64,000 nt of DNA, from positions 123,982,112-124,046,111 of the forward strand of contig CM038047.1 of the NCBI GenBank assembly GCA_021397845.1. Reading direction: 5' to 3'. This document shows, piece after piece, positions 42,800 to 53,085 of the stretch. The position numbers and the translations under genes are program-made. Positions within the stretch are counted from its first letter, which is position 1; each line of letters opens with the position of its first letter. Origin of the DNA: Areca catechu. Taxonomy: Eukaryota; Streptophyta; Magnoliopsida; Arecales; Arecaceae. The notes below the pieces were generated by a model, which saw only the letters and a program-made list of their open reading frames with translations, made no database searches and had not been told where the DNA came from.

Positions 42800-43770
42800 T
42801 GGTGCGGGCACCAAGGTTAAAAAAGAAGACTTCAATCAAACCTAGTCAACACCAATTCCTTATGGATTGCAAATTAAGTTCTAACCTTGTTAACTTTTTC
42901 CTAGTCTGAGTTTTGAGTCTAGTTAATTCTTCTTGTATCATGAATTTTATGTTTGAGTCTTGCTAAGTATTAGGTCTTGAAGCCTTGGGTCAATTGAGTT
43001 GTAAGAGTCAAATGTACTCAAGTCCAAATTAAGTTGTAATTTTTCTTTTGAGCTTGAGTCAAGTCCAACCAAGGGAGCATATTATTTGACCATGGGATCA
43101 ACCAAAGCTACATCAAGTAAATCTTCAAATCAAGGGTGCATGAAATAAGAGCCATTGGATGGAATTAAACTTTGATTGAAGCCACCTCACCAAACACCTT
43201 ATCCAAGAGAATGGACACTTGGCACCCATACATGAAGAATTTTAGATTTGGACACTTGGCACCCATGTATGCAGATTTTCATATTTGGACACTTGGCACC
43301 CACATATGAAGATTTTCAGATTTAGACACTTGGCACCCATGCATGCAGATTTTCAGATTTGGTGCCCCCTTTTCATGAATTTTGAAATTCAAATATATAA
43401 CTACATTTTTCCCTCTTTTCATGTAAAACTTGAATTTCAAATGGGGCTTAGAAGGTTATAAATAGGCTCCTAATCTTTTTGTAAAAGGATGCTTTTGAAT
43501 GAATGAAATTCAGAATTTTCTTATCTCCATTTGTGTTTGCAAATGCCATCCATGAAGGATTGAGTGAGATGCTCAACCAAGTGCTTTAGTTCTCAAATTC
43601 CAACAAAAGTTCTTCTTCCATTGACGCCTACCTCATCTTCAAGATCAGCTGGCTACACTCCACCTAGATCATCAACAATCCTCTACTCCCTCCCTTCCAT
43701 TATTTCTATTCCATGCTATCTTCCAATTTTTCCACAATACTAATGGGTGTTCTTGCAGGATCCTAACGAG
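42800..43770 (+). repeat. Chromovirus-type LTR H, 3' border uncertain
   Basis: It begins with the palindrome TGGTGCGGGCACCA, the same terminus seen at 50127-50140 and 57369-57382 on the other strand. It contains four 37-bp repeats (43214-43361), a TTATAAATAGG box near 43455, and a T-rich stretch after it. The right border is not clear, because no primer site is visible. Confidence 0.5.
43214..43361. repeat. 37-bp tandem repeat, four copies
   Basis: GACACTTGGCACCCA starts at 43214, 43251, 43288 and 43325, each followed by a variant of TATGCAGATTTTCAGATTTG. It lies in the upstream half of LTR H. Confidence 0.85.
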
Positions 43771-44289
43771 TACCCGGTCCAAGATGAAGTCCTCCTTGCC
43801 CTCAACTTAGCAGCAAGGACCTCTACTTCCAATGGGTGGTTTGGTTTGATCATTCAATCGACAGTCTTGAGAGTTCCTGTAGTAAGGTTAGTGTAGGGTC
43901 TTTGAAAGTCATTATTGGTCTCTAAACCCTATCCTTACCTCTTAAGGCTGACTATAATTCGTATAAAACTCAAAAACGAAGTGGTTAATTTTTCATTGAA
44001 GTAATTTTTTTCCTAATCCATATTAAGTTAGCCATCAGCATGAAAAATATTATCTTTGAAAAAAAATCACAGAAAAAATGAAAATTCTTGCACTTCATCA
44101 CTGTTGCTAAAATTTTTGAATGTTCTGTTCTGTTCCTTTTAGCATTATCTAAGTTCCAGAAATTGTCCAGCAAAGCATAGATTTTACTTTTTTATTTCCT
44201 TTCATATGGTATATCCTCATTAAGTTAGGAGTGTTTTGTAATTTTCTCAGAATTTTTTGAGATTAATTCATAGCACTTCTCTGCCCCAC
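43771..44289. other. Leader-like region between LTR H and gag fragment
   Basis: No gene is visible. The stretch may contain the end of LTR H and part of the element's leader and early gag, but I find no primer site or intact frame. Confidence 0.35.
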
Positions 44290-44763
44290 TTCAGAACTGC
44301 AACACACTAAATTTCTGCCCCACTTCAAACCCAAGTCCAACCAATAGGCCCAGTCCTGCTACTCCATTAGTTCGAAAAGAAGATAAAGGTAAAAGTCCTG
44401 AGGTTCAAAGAGAAGGAAATGTTCATTGTTTTAGGTGCCACAAGATAGGTCACTACGCAAGCCAATGTCCCACTAGAGCATTACACATAGGGGAAGTAGA
44501 AGAAGAGGTTACGGAACCCATAGAGAACTGTGAGGAGGAAGAAGAAGTGTATGAGGCAGGTGTGAGTTTAGCTAATGAGTATGAAGGGGATGAAGAGATC
44601 ATAGACTCATCAGAAACCCTAGGAGTTGTAAGATGTGTCTTGACCCAAACCAAGGACGAAGAAGATTGGTGTAGGACTAGTATCCTACAAACCTTTGTTA
44701 AGATAGGAGAGAAGGTATGCAAGGTCATCTTAGATAGTGGTAGTGATAGGGGACTAATATGCA
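44290..44763 (+). pseudogene. Chromovirus gag C-terminus and start of protease
   Basis: The frame includes a zinc knuckle CFRCHKIGHYASQC (about 44428-44469), an acidic stretch EVYEAGVSLANEYEGDEE, then LGVVRCVLTQTK and a protease start with VKIGEKVCKVILDSGSD. The same order is seen on the minus strand in element F (CFKCHKVGHVSSQC, EVYEAGMNLVDEYEGEEE, LGVVRCILSQ), which fixes the family. The sequence stops near 44763, and the rest of pol is gone. Confidence 0.75.
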
Positions 44764-44799
44764 TGCAATTTTTTTTTGTATGTTTTACATGTTGAGTTA

Positions 44800-46197
44800 G
44801 GTGATTAATTCCCAAATTTTAGATCAAAATTATTTGTAGGGAATTTTGTATGAATTTTTGAAGATCAGCATGCAGATTAGGACCTAGAAAAGTAGCAAAG
44901 AAGGACTGCCGGGGCTGAGAAGCCTCGGTTAGGGCAAGTTCTCCTACAATAAAACTACTGGAGGTAGAGGGGTGTACCTGACAATGTCTGTGAAGATCGA
45001 AGCGAAGGGGTCTCTCGTTCCTCGATGGATGCGGCCTGGAAAACCGAGCCAAAGACCCGCGGATACCCGGCTTTCTGCTCGGTGATCCGATTGAGGCTTG
45101 GCTGGAGTCGTTGGATTCGTAGGAACTCAGGGACCTGCAAACGACCTGTCAGGGGTTAGAAAGCTCACAAAGGAATAATAAAACAAAGTAAAAACAGTAA
45201 GGGAAGGCTTCTTTTGGATTGGGCGTCCAGGGATCTGGAGAGTTTGTTGGCAGCAGGAAGATGATTGCAAACACCGGGAAGAAGAACTCTCACAAACCCC
45301 TTTATGCACACAGCAGGGTATCACACCACTCAATAGAAGAAGTCAAGGTTTTCATTCATCAAAAAATTCTCCTCATACAAGAGGCTAGGGTCCCTTAAAT
45401 AGACCCTTAACCTTGGGCTCCAAGTAAGGGTATATAAGTCTTTACATAAGAATCCTTTTCCTTCTCAAACCCTAGCTAGAAAATAAAGAAATATTAGGTA
45501 GAAAAATCCCTAAAAATTTTCTTGACTTGGTCAAGACTCCAAGGATGCCTAGGGAGGCGTGTTGGGCTTCTAGGAGCAGCAAAAGGCCGGCCCAAAGGGG
45601 CTCGGGTGCATGGGTTTGGGCCTCTGGAAGCTGGGGTGGCCTGGTAGCCAGGTAGCAGGAATATTCCCTGGTATCTTGCTTCTTAGGGGCTTGGGCTTGG
45701 CACCTGGGCTTGATTTCTTTGGGCCAGGATGCAGATGGACCTCTGGAATCATGGATGCCCTTATCTATGAATATACTTTGGCATATGGAAGGGAATCTGG
45801 GCATCTGGAGGGCATCTGCAACAAATCAGGGTTTTCTGAATTTTCCTCCAGGGGCCTTCAAATCTTCAAGCTGGGTTGGACTTGTGCTATACTTCCATGT
45901 CTTCAATCTAGTTGGACTTGGTCTTCACTTGTATGATATATTCTTGAGTCTTCAGTATGCTTGGACAGGACTCAAAAAAATAAAATTAGCTCAACATGAG
46001 CTGACTAGCATTGGACTGAACTAGCTCAACATGAGCTGACTAGTACAGAACTGAAATAACAACTAAAAATACTCAAATAACAACTAAAATGGACTCAGAT
46101 GAGCTAAGCCCTTATTACAGATGGACTCATAAATTATTGATCAATTCACAGAGGGTTGAAAAAGCCTCTGTCTTATTCTGGTGCCTCCGGTGTCCCC
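44800..46197 (-). repeat. LTR-like sequence left of element G, left border uncertain
   Basis: The right end (GGTGCCTCCGGTGTCCCCACCA) adjoins a minus-strand polypurine stretch and the end of chromovirus pol, so this is the place of a 3' LTR. It is not obviously similar to the LTR at 49250-50140, so the two may not be a pair. It has no coding signal. TCAACATGAGCTGACTAG is directly repeated at about 45990 and 46024. Confidence 0.45.
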
Positions 46198-46760
46198 ACC
46201 AATTCTCCCGGGGTGGGAGGAACTCGACCCTGTCGAGTGAAGGTCAGACTGGCTCACATATCTCTCGAGAAGGTCTGGGTTGAGGCATTGCAAGTCCTCT
46301 CGAGAAATCCATGAATCGTCCAACTCTGGCCGGCCTTGCCATCGGACCAGGAAGCGTTGATAGACATGGCCCTGGGTCGTGATGGCTTGATCGTCCAGGA
46401 TATGCTCGATCCGTTCTCCTCTCTCAGGCCAAATTTGTTTGTGGACACTCTAGGTTAGGGTCACTCACAATGAAAAGGAATAGGTCCAAAGGCCTCACTA
46501 GGTATCACTGCCGGTTCCCTATACTCAACCAGGTCTGTAATATTGAAGGTAGAACTAATGCCTAAATCCGAAGGCAATTCTAACACCTAGGCATTTGATC
46601 CAACCTTCTCTAGCACTTTAAAAGGTCCGGCTCTGCGAGCATGAAGCTTTTTTTAGGCCTAAGCCTAACCAAGATAGAATCCACTACATCAAATTCTTTA
46701 ATCCATCTTAGGGAATTAGCCAGTTGTTTCAAAATTAGTGCAGGTGGTGAACATGCTGGG
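46141..46760 (-). pseudogene. Chromovirus integrase tail and chromodomain of element G
   Basis: The frame ending at 46141 encodes DDSWISREDLQCLNPDLLER, the C-terminal half of a chromodomain, then a serine-rich tail SSSSHPGRIGGD that reads into the LTR. Sequence to 46760 matches the integrase C-terminal region of element F at 57550-57960 in broken frames. Chromodomains of this kind are thought to direct integration by binding chromatin marks. The rest of integrase, RT and protease is missing, and gag-like sequence begins within 140 bp, so the pol core is deleted. Confidence 0.7.
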
Positions 46761-46899
46761 CACATGCAGACTCCTAACAAGATGATGCAAAGGACTCATA
46801 CTGATACCTAAAGACTCGACTATGCATTCCTATCGAAGAAAATTTTATTGAACTCTTTGGATCTAAACCTAATAGATTATAGGTTCTCTAGGTTTGATC

Positions 46900-48564
46900 C
46901 TAGCTTTGACATGCACATGAAAATTTACAGTGAACTCCTAGCAAATTCCAAAGAGTATGCCAGAAGTAAGATGCAAACCTAACATGTGTGATGAATTCAT
47001 GCAGTATGCTAATCTCAGTTAAATGCAATCTAATAATCCTAGAAATGCTGGAGGTGTTAGGCAAGGGCAGAAAATAGGAAGTGGGTTCAGAATTAGTTTG
47101 GTAGGGTAGGGAAAAAGGTTCAAAGTTAGTTGGATAAAGTTCGATATAAGAAGGCATGTCAGGGACTAATCCTAGCCTAATGAGGCTAACCTTACGAGGT
47201 TGCGGTATAGCTATGGGGTTTGCATAATGGAAGGATAGGTTACTAATCTCAGGGAAGAGGTCCTTAATGGGAACTATAGGAGGAGGCTCATCCTGAGGGT
47301 ACTGATTCAAAGAGATCAAGTCCTTAATAAATTCTTCAGGTTCTTGTATTTTAGGACTAGACTCTATAATTTGGCTCTCCTCTATGGTTTCCTCAGGTAA
47401 GGCTCTAGCAGCAGTACCTAGGTTCTCTTCCTCTATTTGTTCTTCCACTATAGCTTTAGGTTGGATGTGGTCAAGGTCAACTACCTCTAGGTTGGCTTCT
47501 ACCTGGGTATCTATTGGGTCAGCTAATTCTAGGTCATCTAAAGGTGTCTCCTCTTCTCCCTCATACTCATCCACTAAGTTTGCATCAGCTTCATACACTT
47601 CCGCGTTAATGTAAGCCTTGTCAATCTCAGGAATGGTTGGAGAAGGTCGGCTAGGGAAAAATTGGCTAGGTCCTGGTTTCTGATTATGGACACTAATCCT
47701 AGTAGGTTCAAGTTGTCTAAAGGGTAGTGGCTTACTACTGGGCTCATATTTAGGGGTGCTAATCCTATGGGGTTCAAGTTGACTGAGGGAAACCTGACTA
47801 GTACTAGATTGATATCTAGGGATTATGGGCTCCCTAGACTCATAGGATAAGGGTGCAGATCTATGGGTCACGGGATTATATGATCTGGGGTCATAGGATT
47901 TGGGTTCAGCTCTATAGGTCTTGGGTCTACTGGACTCATGGGATATGGGTTCGTAGATTCTAGAGTCAGAGGATTTGAAGTCATAAGATCTATAGGTTGT
48001 GGGTATACTAGGCTTATAGGATGTGGGTAAATAGGATCTAGAGTCATAGGATCTAGGTTCAGTATCATAGTATGGGTCAGGCTGAGTGGCTCTCCTAGGT
48101 TCAACCTCATGATATGGTTCAGGGTTTAGGGTCCTCCTAGGTTCAGGATTATAGTATGGGTCAGGTTGAGGGGCTCTCCTAGGTTCAACCTCTCGGTATG
48201 GATCAGGGTTTGGGGTCCTCCTAGGTTGAGGATTGTAGTACGGGTCAGGATAAGGGGCTCTCCTAGGTTCGACCTCATGGTATAGATCAGGGTTTGGGGT
48301 TCTTCTAGGTTGAGGGGACTTAGGATCTGGCTCAGATCGTGACCCATGGGTTCTTGCTATGGTCCCTACACGGCCTCCTAACTGGTCAAACCTATTAGCA
48401 AGATGGTCAATTCTATTGTTGGTTTGGGTAGCAGACTGAGTTAACTGGGTAGTCATTTGAGCCATTTGATCAGCTAGGGCTTTTATTTGGGCTTGTAAAT
48501 TTTCCATGGGTTCATACATTTGTGAAGGAGGTGGGTGATATGAAACTCCTAATCTAGTGCTCAT
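46900..48564 (-). CDS. 554-residue gag-like ORF of non-autonomous chromovirus derivative G
   Basis: This open frame is unbroken on the minus strand. It starts MSTRLGVSYHPPPSQMYEPM (compare MSTQNGVPYQPG in element F). Residues 20-70 are a probable coiled coil (ALADQMAQMTTQLTQSATQ). Residues 86-170 are three 28-residue repeats rich in P, R and Y (PRRTPNPDPYREVEPRRAP). Residues 170-320 are Y/S/P-rich and probably disordered. EVYEADANLVDEYEGEEE, which follows the zinc knuckle in F, is retained near residue 330, and acidic sequence continues. No capsid core and no CCHC knuckle are present. The 5' leader at 48565-48900 matches that of F. I infer a gag whose middle was replaced. The product's function is unknown and expression is not shown. 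Confidence 0.6.
   Translation of the reverse strand: MSTRLGVSYHPPPSQMYEPMENLQAQIKALADQMAQMTTQLTQSATQTNNRIDHLANRFDQLGGRVGTIARTHGSRSEPDPKSPQPRRTPNPDLYHEVEPRRAPYPDPYYNPQPRRTPNPDPYREVEPRRAPQPDPYYNPEPRRTLNPEPYHEVEPRRATQPDPYYDTEPRSYDSRSYLPTSYKPSIPTTYRSYDFKSSDSRIYEPISHESSRPKTYRAEPKSYDPRSYNPVTHRSAPLSYESREPIIPRYQSSTSQVSLSQLEPHRISTPKYEPSSKPLPFRQLEPTRISVHNQKPGPSQFFPSRPSPTIPEIDKAYINAEVYEADANLVDEYEGEEETPLDDLELADPIDTQVEANLEVVDLDHIQPKAIVEEQIEEENLGTAARALPEETIEESQIIESSPKIQEPEEFIKDLISLNQYPQDEPPPIVPIKDLFPEISNLSFHYANPIAIPQPRKVSLIRLGLVPDMPSYIELYPTNFEPFSLPYQTNSEPTSYFLPLPNTSSISRIIRLHLTEISILHEFITHVRFASYFWHTLWNLLGVHCKFSCACQS
48055..48311. repeat. 84-bp tandem repeat within the 554-residue ORF
   Basis: GGCTCTCCTAGGTTC starts at 48088, 48172 and 48256, giving an 84-bp period that keeps the frame and encodes 28-residue units. 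Each unit consists of two related halves, PRRTPNPDPY and PRRAPQPDPY. Copies differ by several bases. Confidence 0.85.
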
Positions 48565-49249
48565 GCAAGACTCGATCAGACCGACTATAGCTGACTAGAC
48601 CTAGAGTCCAAACTAGATGCTCAATCAGGGTGGCAAACTAGCCTATAGTAACCCTGTACTTAGCCAGGTAGGTGTAAGGAGAGTGTTAGGTCCCTGATTG
48701 CCAATCCTAGACACCAATCAGAGATTGGCCAGGTAGGCGGACCAGCATACAAGCCCTTCAGGATTGAATCCCTAAACCACCATTCTAGACACTGAGCACA
48801 AGGCACACAGGTTAACTTGACACAGTGATCTAACACTAGCCCGGACCCGACCAGTTGGTGTCCCTAGCCCACTAGGGCAAATTAAGTCTAATTAATTTTA
48901 GACTCTTTGGATGCAAATATGTAACTCTAAAGGAGATTAACCAAAATTTAACTAGCAATTCCTACTTGCATATGAGTGATTCAACATATAAGATCAAGGA
49001 GATCTAAATAAGAAACCCTAAATGCTTATACTTAAACCCAGCTAGGAGGACTATCAAAATCTTAAAGAAATAGGACAAGATTAGAATTCGCACACAAGTC
49101 AAGCTAGCCCTATTTAATGATCCCGATCTTAAAATACTAGGAGTTCAAGCATTGAAATCTCAAGCACAAGGGATTCACTCTTAAGGTTCTCAAATGAAAG
49201 ATCATACCACATAAGATGGGCCTTTTAACTTTCTGGTTTGTAGCAAGTA
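48565..49249 (-). other. 5' leader of element G
   Basis: The part from 48580 to about 48900 is strongly similar to 62100-62430 of element F, for example ATTGGCCAGGTAGGCGGACC and ACCACCATTCTAGACACTGA, which links G to F. The part to 49249 has no match in the window and no gene. A primer-binding site is not recognisable. Confidence 0.6.
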
Positions 49250-50140
49250 ATCCTTCCTCTTGGATCTGGAGCCTAGAGAACCCTGCAACAAAGACACCAA
49301 GATGATTAGAAACTTAATTAAAAGTGAGAAGATTGATGGAACTCAAAAGGAGAGTTTGTTGGAAATGATCCTTGGCGCCATGGTGGAAGCTTGTGTTGGT
49401 GTTGATCTTCTTCTTGAGAGGATGTCCTTAATTCGCTTTGAAGGAAGAGGATTGCTTAGAAGATGAAGAGTAAAAGAGAAGGATTAGGGAGAAGAAATGG
49501 TGGAGGAGAGGAAGAGGTTCACTTAGGCACAAAGATCCACATAGGCACATAGAAACACATAGAAAAGTGCTGGAAATTTGTATTCACTCATCAATTCTTT
49601 ACAAGGGGCATCCAAGGCTTTAAATAAAGCCTTACAAATTTTGAAATTTCAAATCCCTAAACAAGTGGAGTAATATAAGGGGAGAGGGCTGATTTTCTTG
49701 CTTGAAATCCTCCTTGGCCAACTTCCTTGAATTTGAACTTGGGATGGCACCCTCTTGTGGTGAGGTGGCGTGTGAGGTGGCATGTGGTCCCCTCTTGACG
49801 TGGCATGTGGTCCCAAGTTGAGGTGGCGCAAGTGATGTGGCATGTGGTCCCCAATTGAGTTGGCTTTGGTCTTGATTTGGGGTATACATTATGAGTCTTC
49901 TTTAGGCTTGATGCTAGTTGACCCATTTGGATTGGACTAAGACTAGACCCGACATGGACTCGACTTACATGATTATTTTGGACTCAAAAGAAAGATTACA
50001 GGACCCAACATGGACTCGACTTACATGATTCTTTTGGACTAAAAATAAAGAAAGGTTACCGGACTCTCTAGTCCAACCATAAAGATTCGGAATGGGCTTG
50101 AATTGGTTGGAGTCTCTTTCTGATTCTGGTGCCCGCACCA
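49250..50140 (-). repeat. LTR-like sequence right of element G
   Basis: The right end is TCTGGTGCCCGCACCA, matching the palindromic LTR terminus of chromovirus F. The left border near 49250 is approximate. A short tandem array of GAGGTGGCATGTGGTCCCC variants lies at about 49755-49855. A +strand frame at 49260-49466 shows no family match and is probably chance. Confidence 0.45.
49755..49855. repeat. Short tandem array of GTGGCATGTGGTCCC units
   Basis: Four to five variants of (G)TGGCATGTGGTCCC occur in 100 bp, spaced about 20-35 bp. The array lies within the LTR-like sequence of element G. Confidence 0.65.
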
Positions 50141-50963
50141 CTAAGGCAAGAGGCTGACCTGGCATAACCCATCCCTTGATCTTACTTACCTAGCTAATGT
50201 GGTGAATCAGATCTGATTATATTATCTATCGATTCGAGTTGACCCATTCAACTAAGGTTAATCTGTCTGACTGGTTTATAGGTGCCCATGGACCAAATTG
50301 AGCTAGAAACTCTCTAAGTATTTGGTGGGAGTTTTCTTGATCAAGGTCCATTTCTTCCTCTCAAATGTCATAAAATTGAAATCCTCTAAATTATTAGGTC
50401 CATAAAAAGACTAAGTTATGTAATAGCCTAAGTCTTAGCCTCCCATTAAGTTGGATTGGGCAATGAGTCCATAAGTTGGGTGATCATCGGTAGTTCCAAA
50501 GAATGGGTGGTCATCAGACAAGTGGGATTGCCATTTAACATATGATGGCTCAGTGCGACTATCTTAACACGTCGTCAGGTGGGCCGACCAAAGTCGAGCT
50601 TGATCATGGGTTAGTTAGAAGCATTGAACTTGATCATGTTAATGGTTAAACCTAACCAGGACCTTCAATAGGAGGGCTAAAAGAGGACCCCTAGGGAAAA
50701 ATGAATACTAGGAATTGCTTGGAGAAGCAATTGGTATTGTACCTACCTTTAAATGCATTTGGATTGGCCAACCAAAGTCAGGCTCATATATAGTCTATTG
50801 GATCCTAATACCCGCTAAAAGATAAATGTTATTCTTCAGATTGGAGTGTAGAGGCTACCAGTCTGAATAAAATAGTGGGAGAAACCTTTAGACTAAAATC
50901 CAAGTCTATAGGCTTTTTAAAATAATTCATATACTGATAGGTCTTGTTCTTCTTTTTTAGATA
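50141..50963 (+). other. 5' leader of copia fragment I
   Basis: No gene is visible. Near 50870 AATAAAATAGTGGGAGA matches the leader of copia E (22350-22365, AAATAGTGGGAGA), and the ATG at 50964 has the same spacing to it. The 5' LTR is missing, because the LTR-like sequence of element G adjoins directly. Confidence 0.55.
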
Positions 50964-53085
50964 ATGTCGACCACTTTGTCCCTCCGATCATTATTAGATA
51001 ATGATAAACTATCCGGACCCAACTTCGATAGCTGGTATCGAAAACTCAGGATTGTCCTGGAGCACTAGTGGATCCTCTATGTGATAACGAATCAACACCT
51101 GAAATCCCAGCCCCCAATGCTCATGGCACTGTCGGGGACACTTGCCAGAAGTAGATCTCTGACCGCACCATGGTGTATTGCATAATGTTGGCTACGATGA
51201 ATGACGAGTTTAGTCACAAGTTCGAGGAGGCCTAGCCAGAAGAGATTTTTTAAAAGTTAAAGGAGTCTTTTGGCACTCTGGAAGATGCGGAGAGATACCA
51301 GATCTCTTTTGCCATTATAACACATGTATGCATGATGGAGCTTCAGTGACTGATCATGTAATGTACATGATCGAGTTATTTGAACATTTGGGCAAACTTG
51401 GATGTCATTTGCATGAGTAGCTTGGCAAGGATGCGATTCTAAATTCTCTATCCCCTTTCTACCAGGTCTTTCTTGATAATTTTAGAATGAATAGGCCTGT
51501 AGTAAACTATCATGAAATGTTAGGATTTCTCCAGACTTATGAGAGAGAACGCAACCTCAATAAGGGGTTATTGAATCTGGTAGGAGGTTCTGGAGCAGGA
51601 TGTCATCCCTTTGGGAAAGGGAAGAAGAAGAAAAAGAATAAGAAGGTGCTTAGTGCTAGGCCAAGTTAGACTAGGAGGGTAAAGGTTGACAAGAGTAAGG
51701 CAGAGTGCTTCTTCTGCAAGAAGCCTGGTCACTAGAAGCAAAATTATTCTACTTACCTTGCTACTCTAGACGCAAACATGACAAGGAAGGGAAAGCAGCA
51801 AGGTGTTGCTGGTCAAGGTATTTATATGATAAATCCCTGTAGTTCTCTATTTATGATACTACTAGTTGGGTATTGGATACTAGAAGTCCTTATCACATTT
51901 GCAATTCTTTGCAAGGACTTCAAGTTAGTAGAAGATTCGAAAGAGGTGAGAGGTTTCTAAATGTTGGAAATGGAAGTCAACCTCCAGTTCTAGCATTGGG
52001 AACTATTTCTTTGTATTTCGAATCTTGCACTGTCATTCTTAATGAATGTCATTTTTGTCCTTCCTTTTTAGTAAATATAATTTCTGTAAGCCTGTTTGCC
52101 AATGATGGTTATGAATTATCAATAAAAAAAGATATTTGCTATATCATATTGAATGGTTCTAATGTGATGAATGGATAATTGAAGAATGGCGTATATGTAC
52201 TGTCATAGCTTGTTACTATATTGTACACTGCTAATAAATGCCTTAGGTTAGATAAGGTCAGTGATATTTATCTCTGGCACTGTAGGCTAGGTCACATAAA
52301 TAAGAACATGATAAATAAGTTGGTGGGAGAAGTTCTCCTAGATATCACTGAGAGTGAATCTTTACCAACTTATGAATCTTGTCTTCTTGGAAAAATGACC
52401 AAGTCACCTTTTACTGGAAAGGTTGAAAGAGTCAGTGATATTCTAAGTCTAGTACATACTAATGTATATAGACCTATGAATATCAGTGTAAGAGGTGGAT
52501 ATAGTAATTTCATTATGTTTATAGACGATCTTTAGAGATATGGTTGTGTCTATCTCATGAGACATAAATCTATAACGTTTGAAATGTTTAAGCATTATTG
52601 TAATGAAGTTGAAAAACAAACTGGGAAGCTTATTAAAACTCTTTGATCAGATTGAGGTGGTGAGTATCTTTCTAGTGAGTTTCTGACTTTTCTTGAGGAG
52701 AATGGGATTCTCTCTCAATGGACCCCTCCTGGGACACCTCAGTTAAATGGTGTGTCTGAAAGGAGGAATCGAACTCTGTTGGACTTGGTTCGATCCATGA
52801 TGGGCTTAGCTAGTCTACCTAAATCCTTTTGGGGATTTGCTCTTGAGTTAGCATCCTACCTTCTGAATAGAGTTCCAAGTAAGTCCGTTGATAAAATACC
52901 ATATGAGATATGGACTGGATGCAAGTCAACTCTCTCTCACCTTCGGGTTTGGGGGTGTCCAGCTTATGTCAAATGTTTGGAAATGGATAAACTAAGATCT
53001 AAGTCTGATAGGTATCTTTTTGTTGGGTATCCTAAAAAATCCAAAGGATATTATTTCTATTTGCCTGAGGAACAAAAGTTGTTCG
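50964..53085 (+). pseudogene. Gag, protease and integrase of copia fragment I (relative of E)
   Basis: The frame starts MSTTLSLRSLL and continues with DNDKLSGPNFDSWYRKLRIV, parallel to E (LRSILDANKLTGPNYVDWL). Degraded gag follows, then CFFCKKPGH near 51710, a protease-like TTSWVLDTRSPYHICNSLQ near 51865, GAG-pre-integrase LWHCRLGHINKNMINKL (52276), and integrase with MSERRNRTLLDLVRSMMGLA at about 52750 and FWGFALELASYLLNRVPSKS. Many in-frame stops occur. The sequence passes directly from integrase (QKLFVKE) into the 3' LTR at about 53086, so RT and RNase H are deleted. Confidence 0.8.

Noticed and set aside
47384..47614. Plus-strand ORF opposite the 554-residue gag-like frame
   Set aside because: It is serine-rich because it is complementary to acidic codons, and has no start context or homologue elsewhere in the window.
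49260..49466. 68-residue plus-strand ORF near the right LTR of element G
   Set aside because: It is short, lies at an LTR border and shows no recognisable motif, so it is probably chance.
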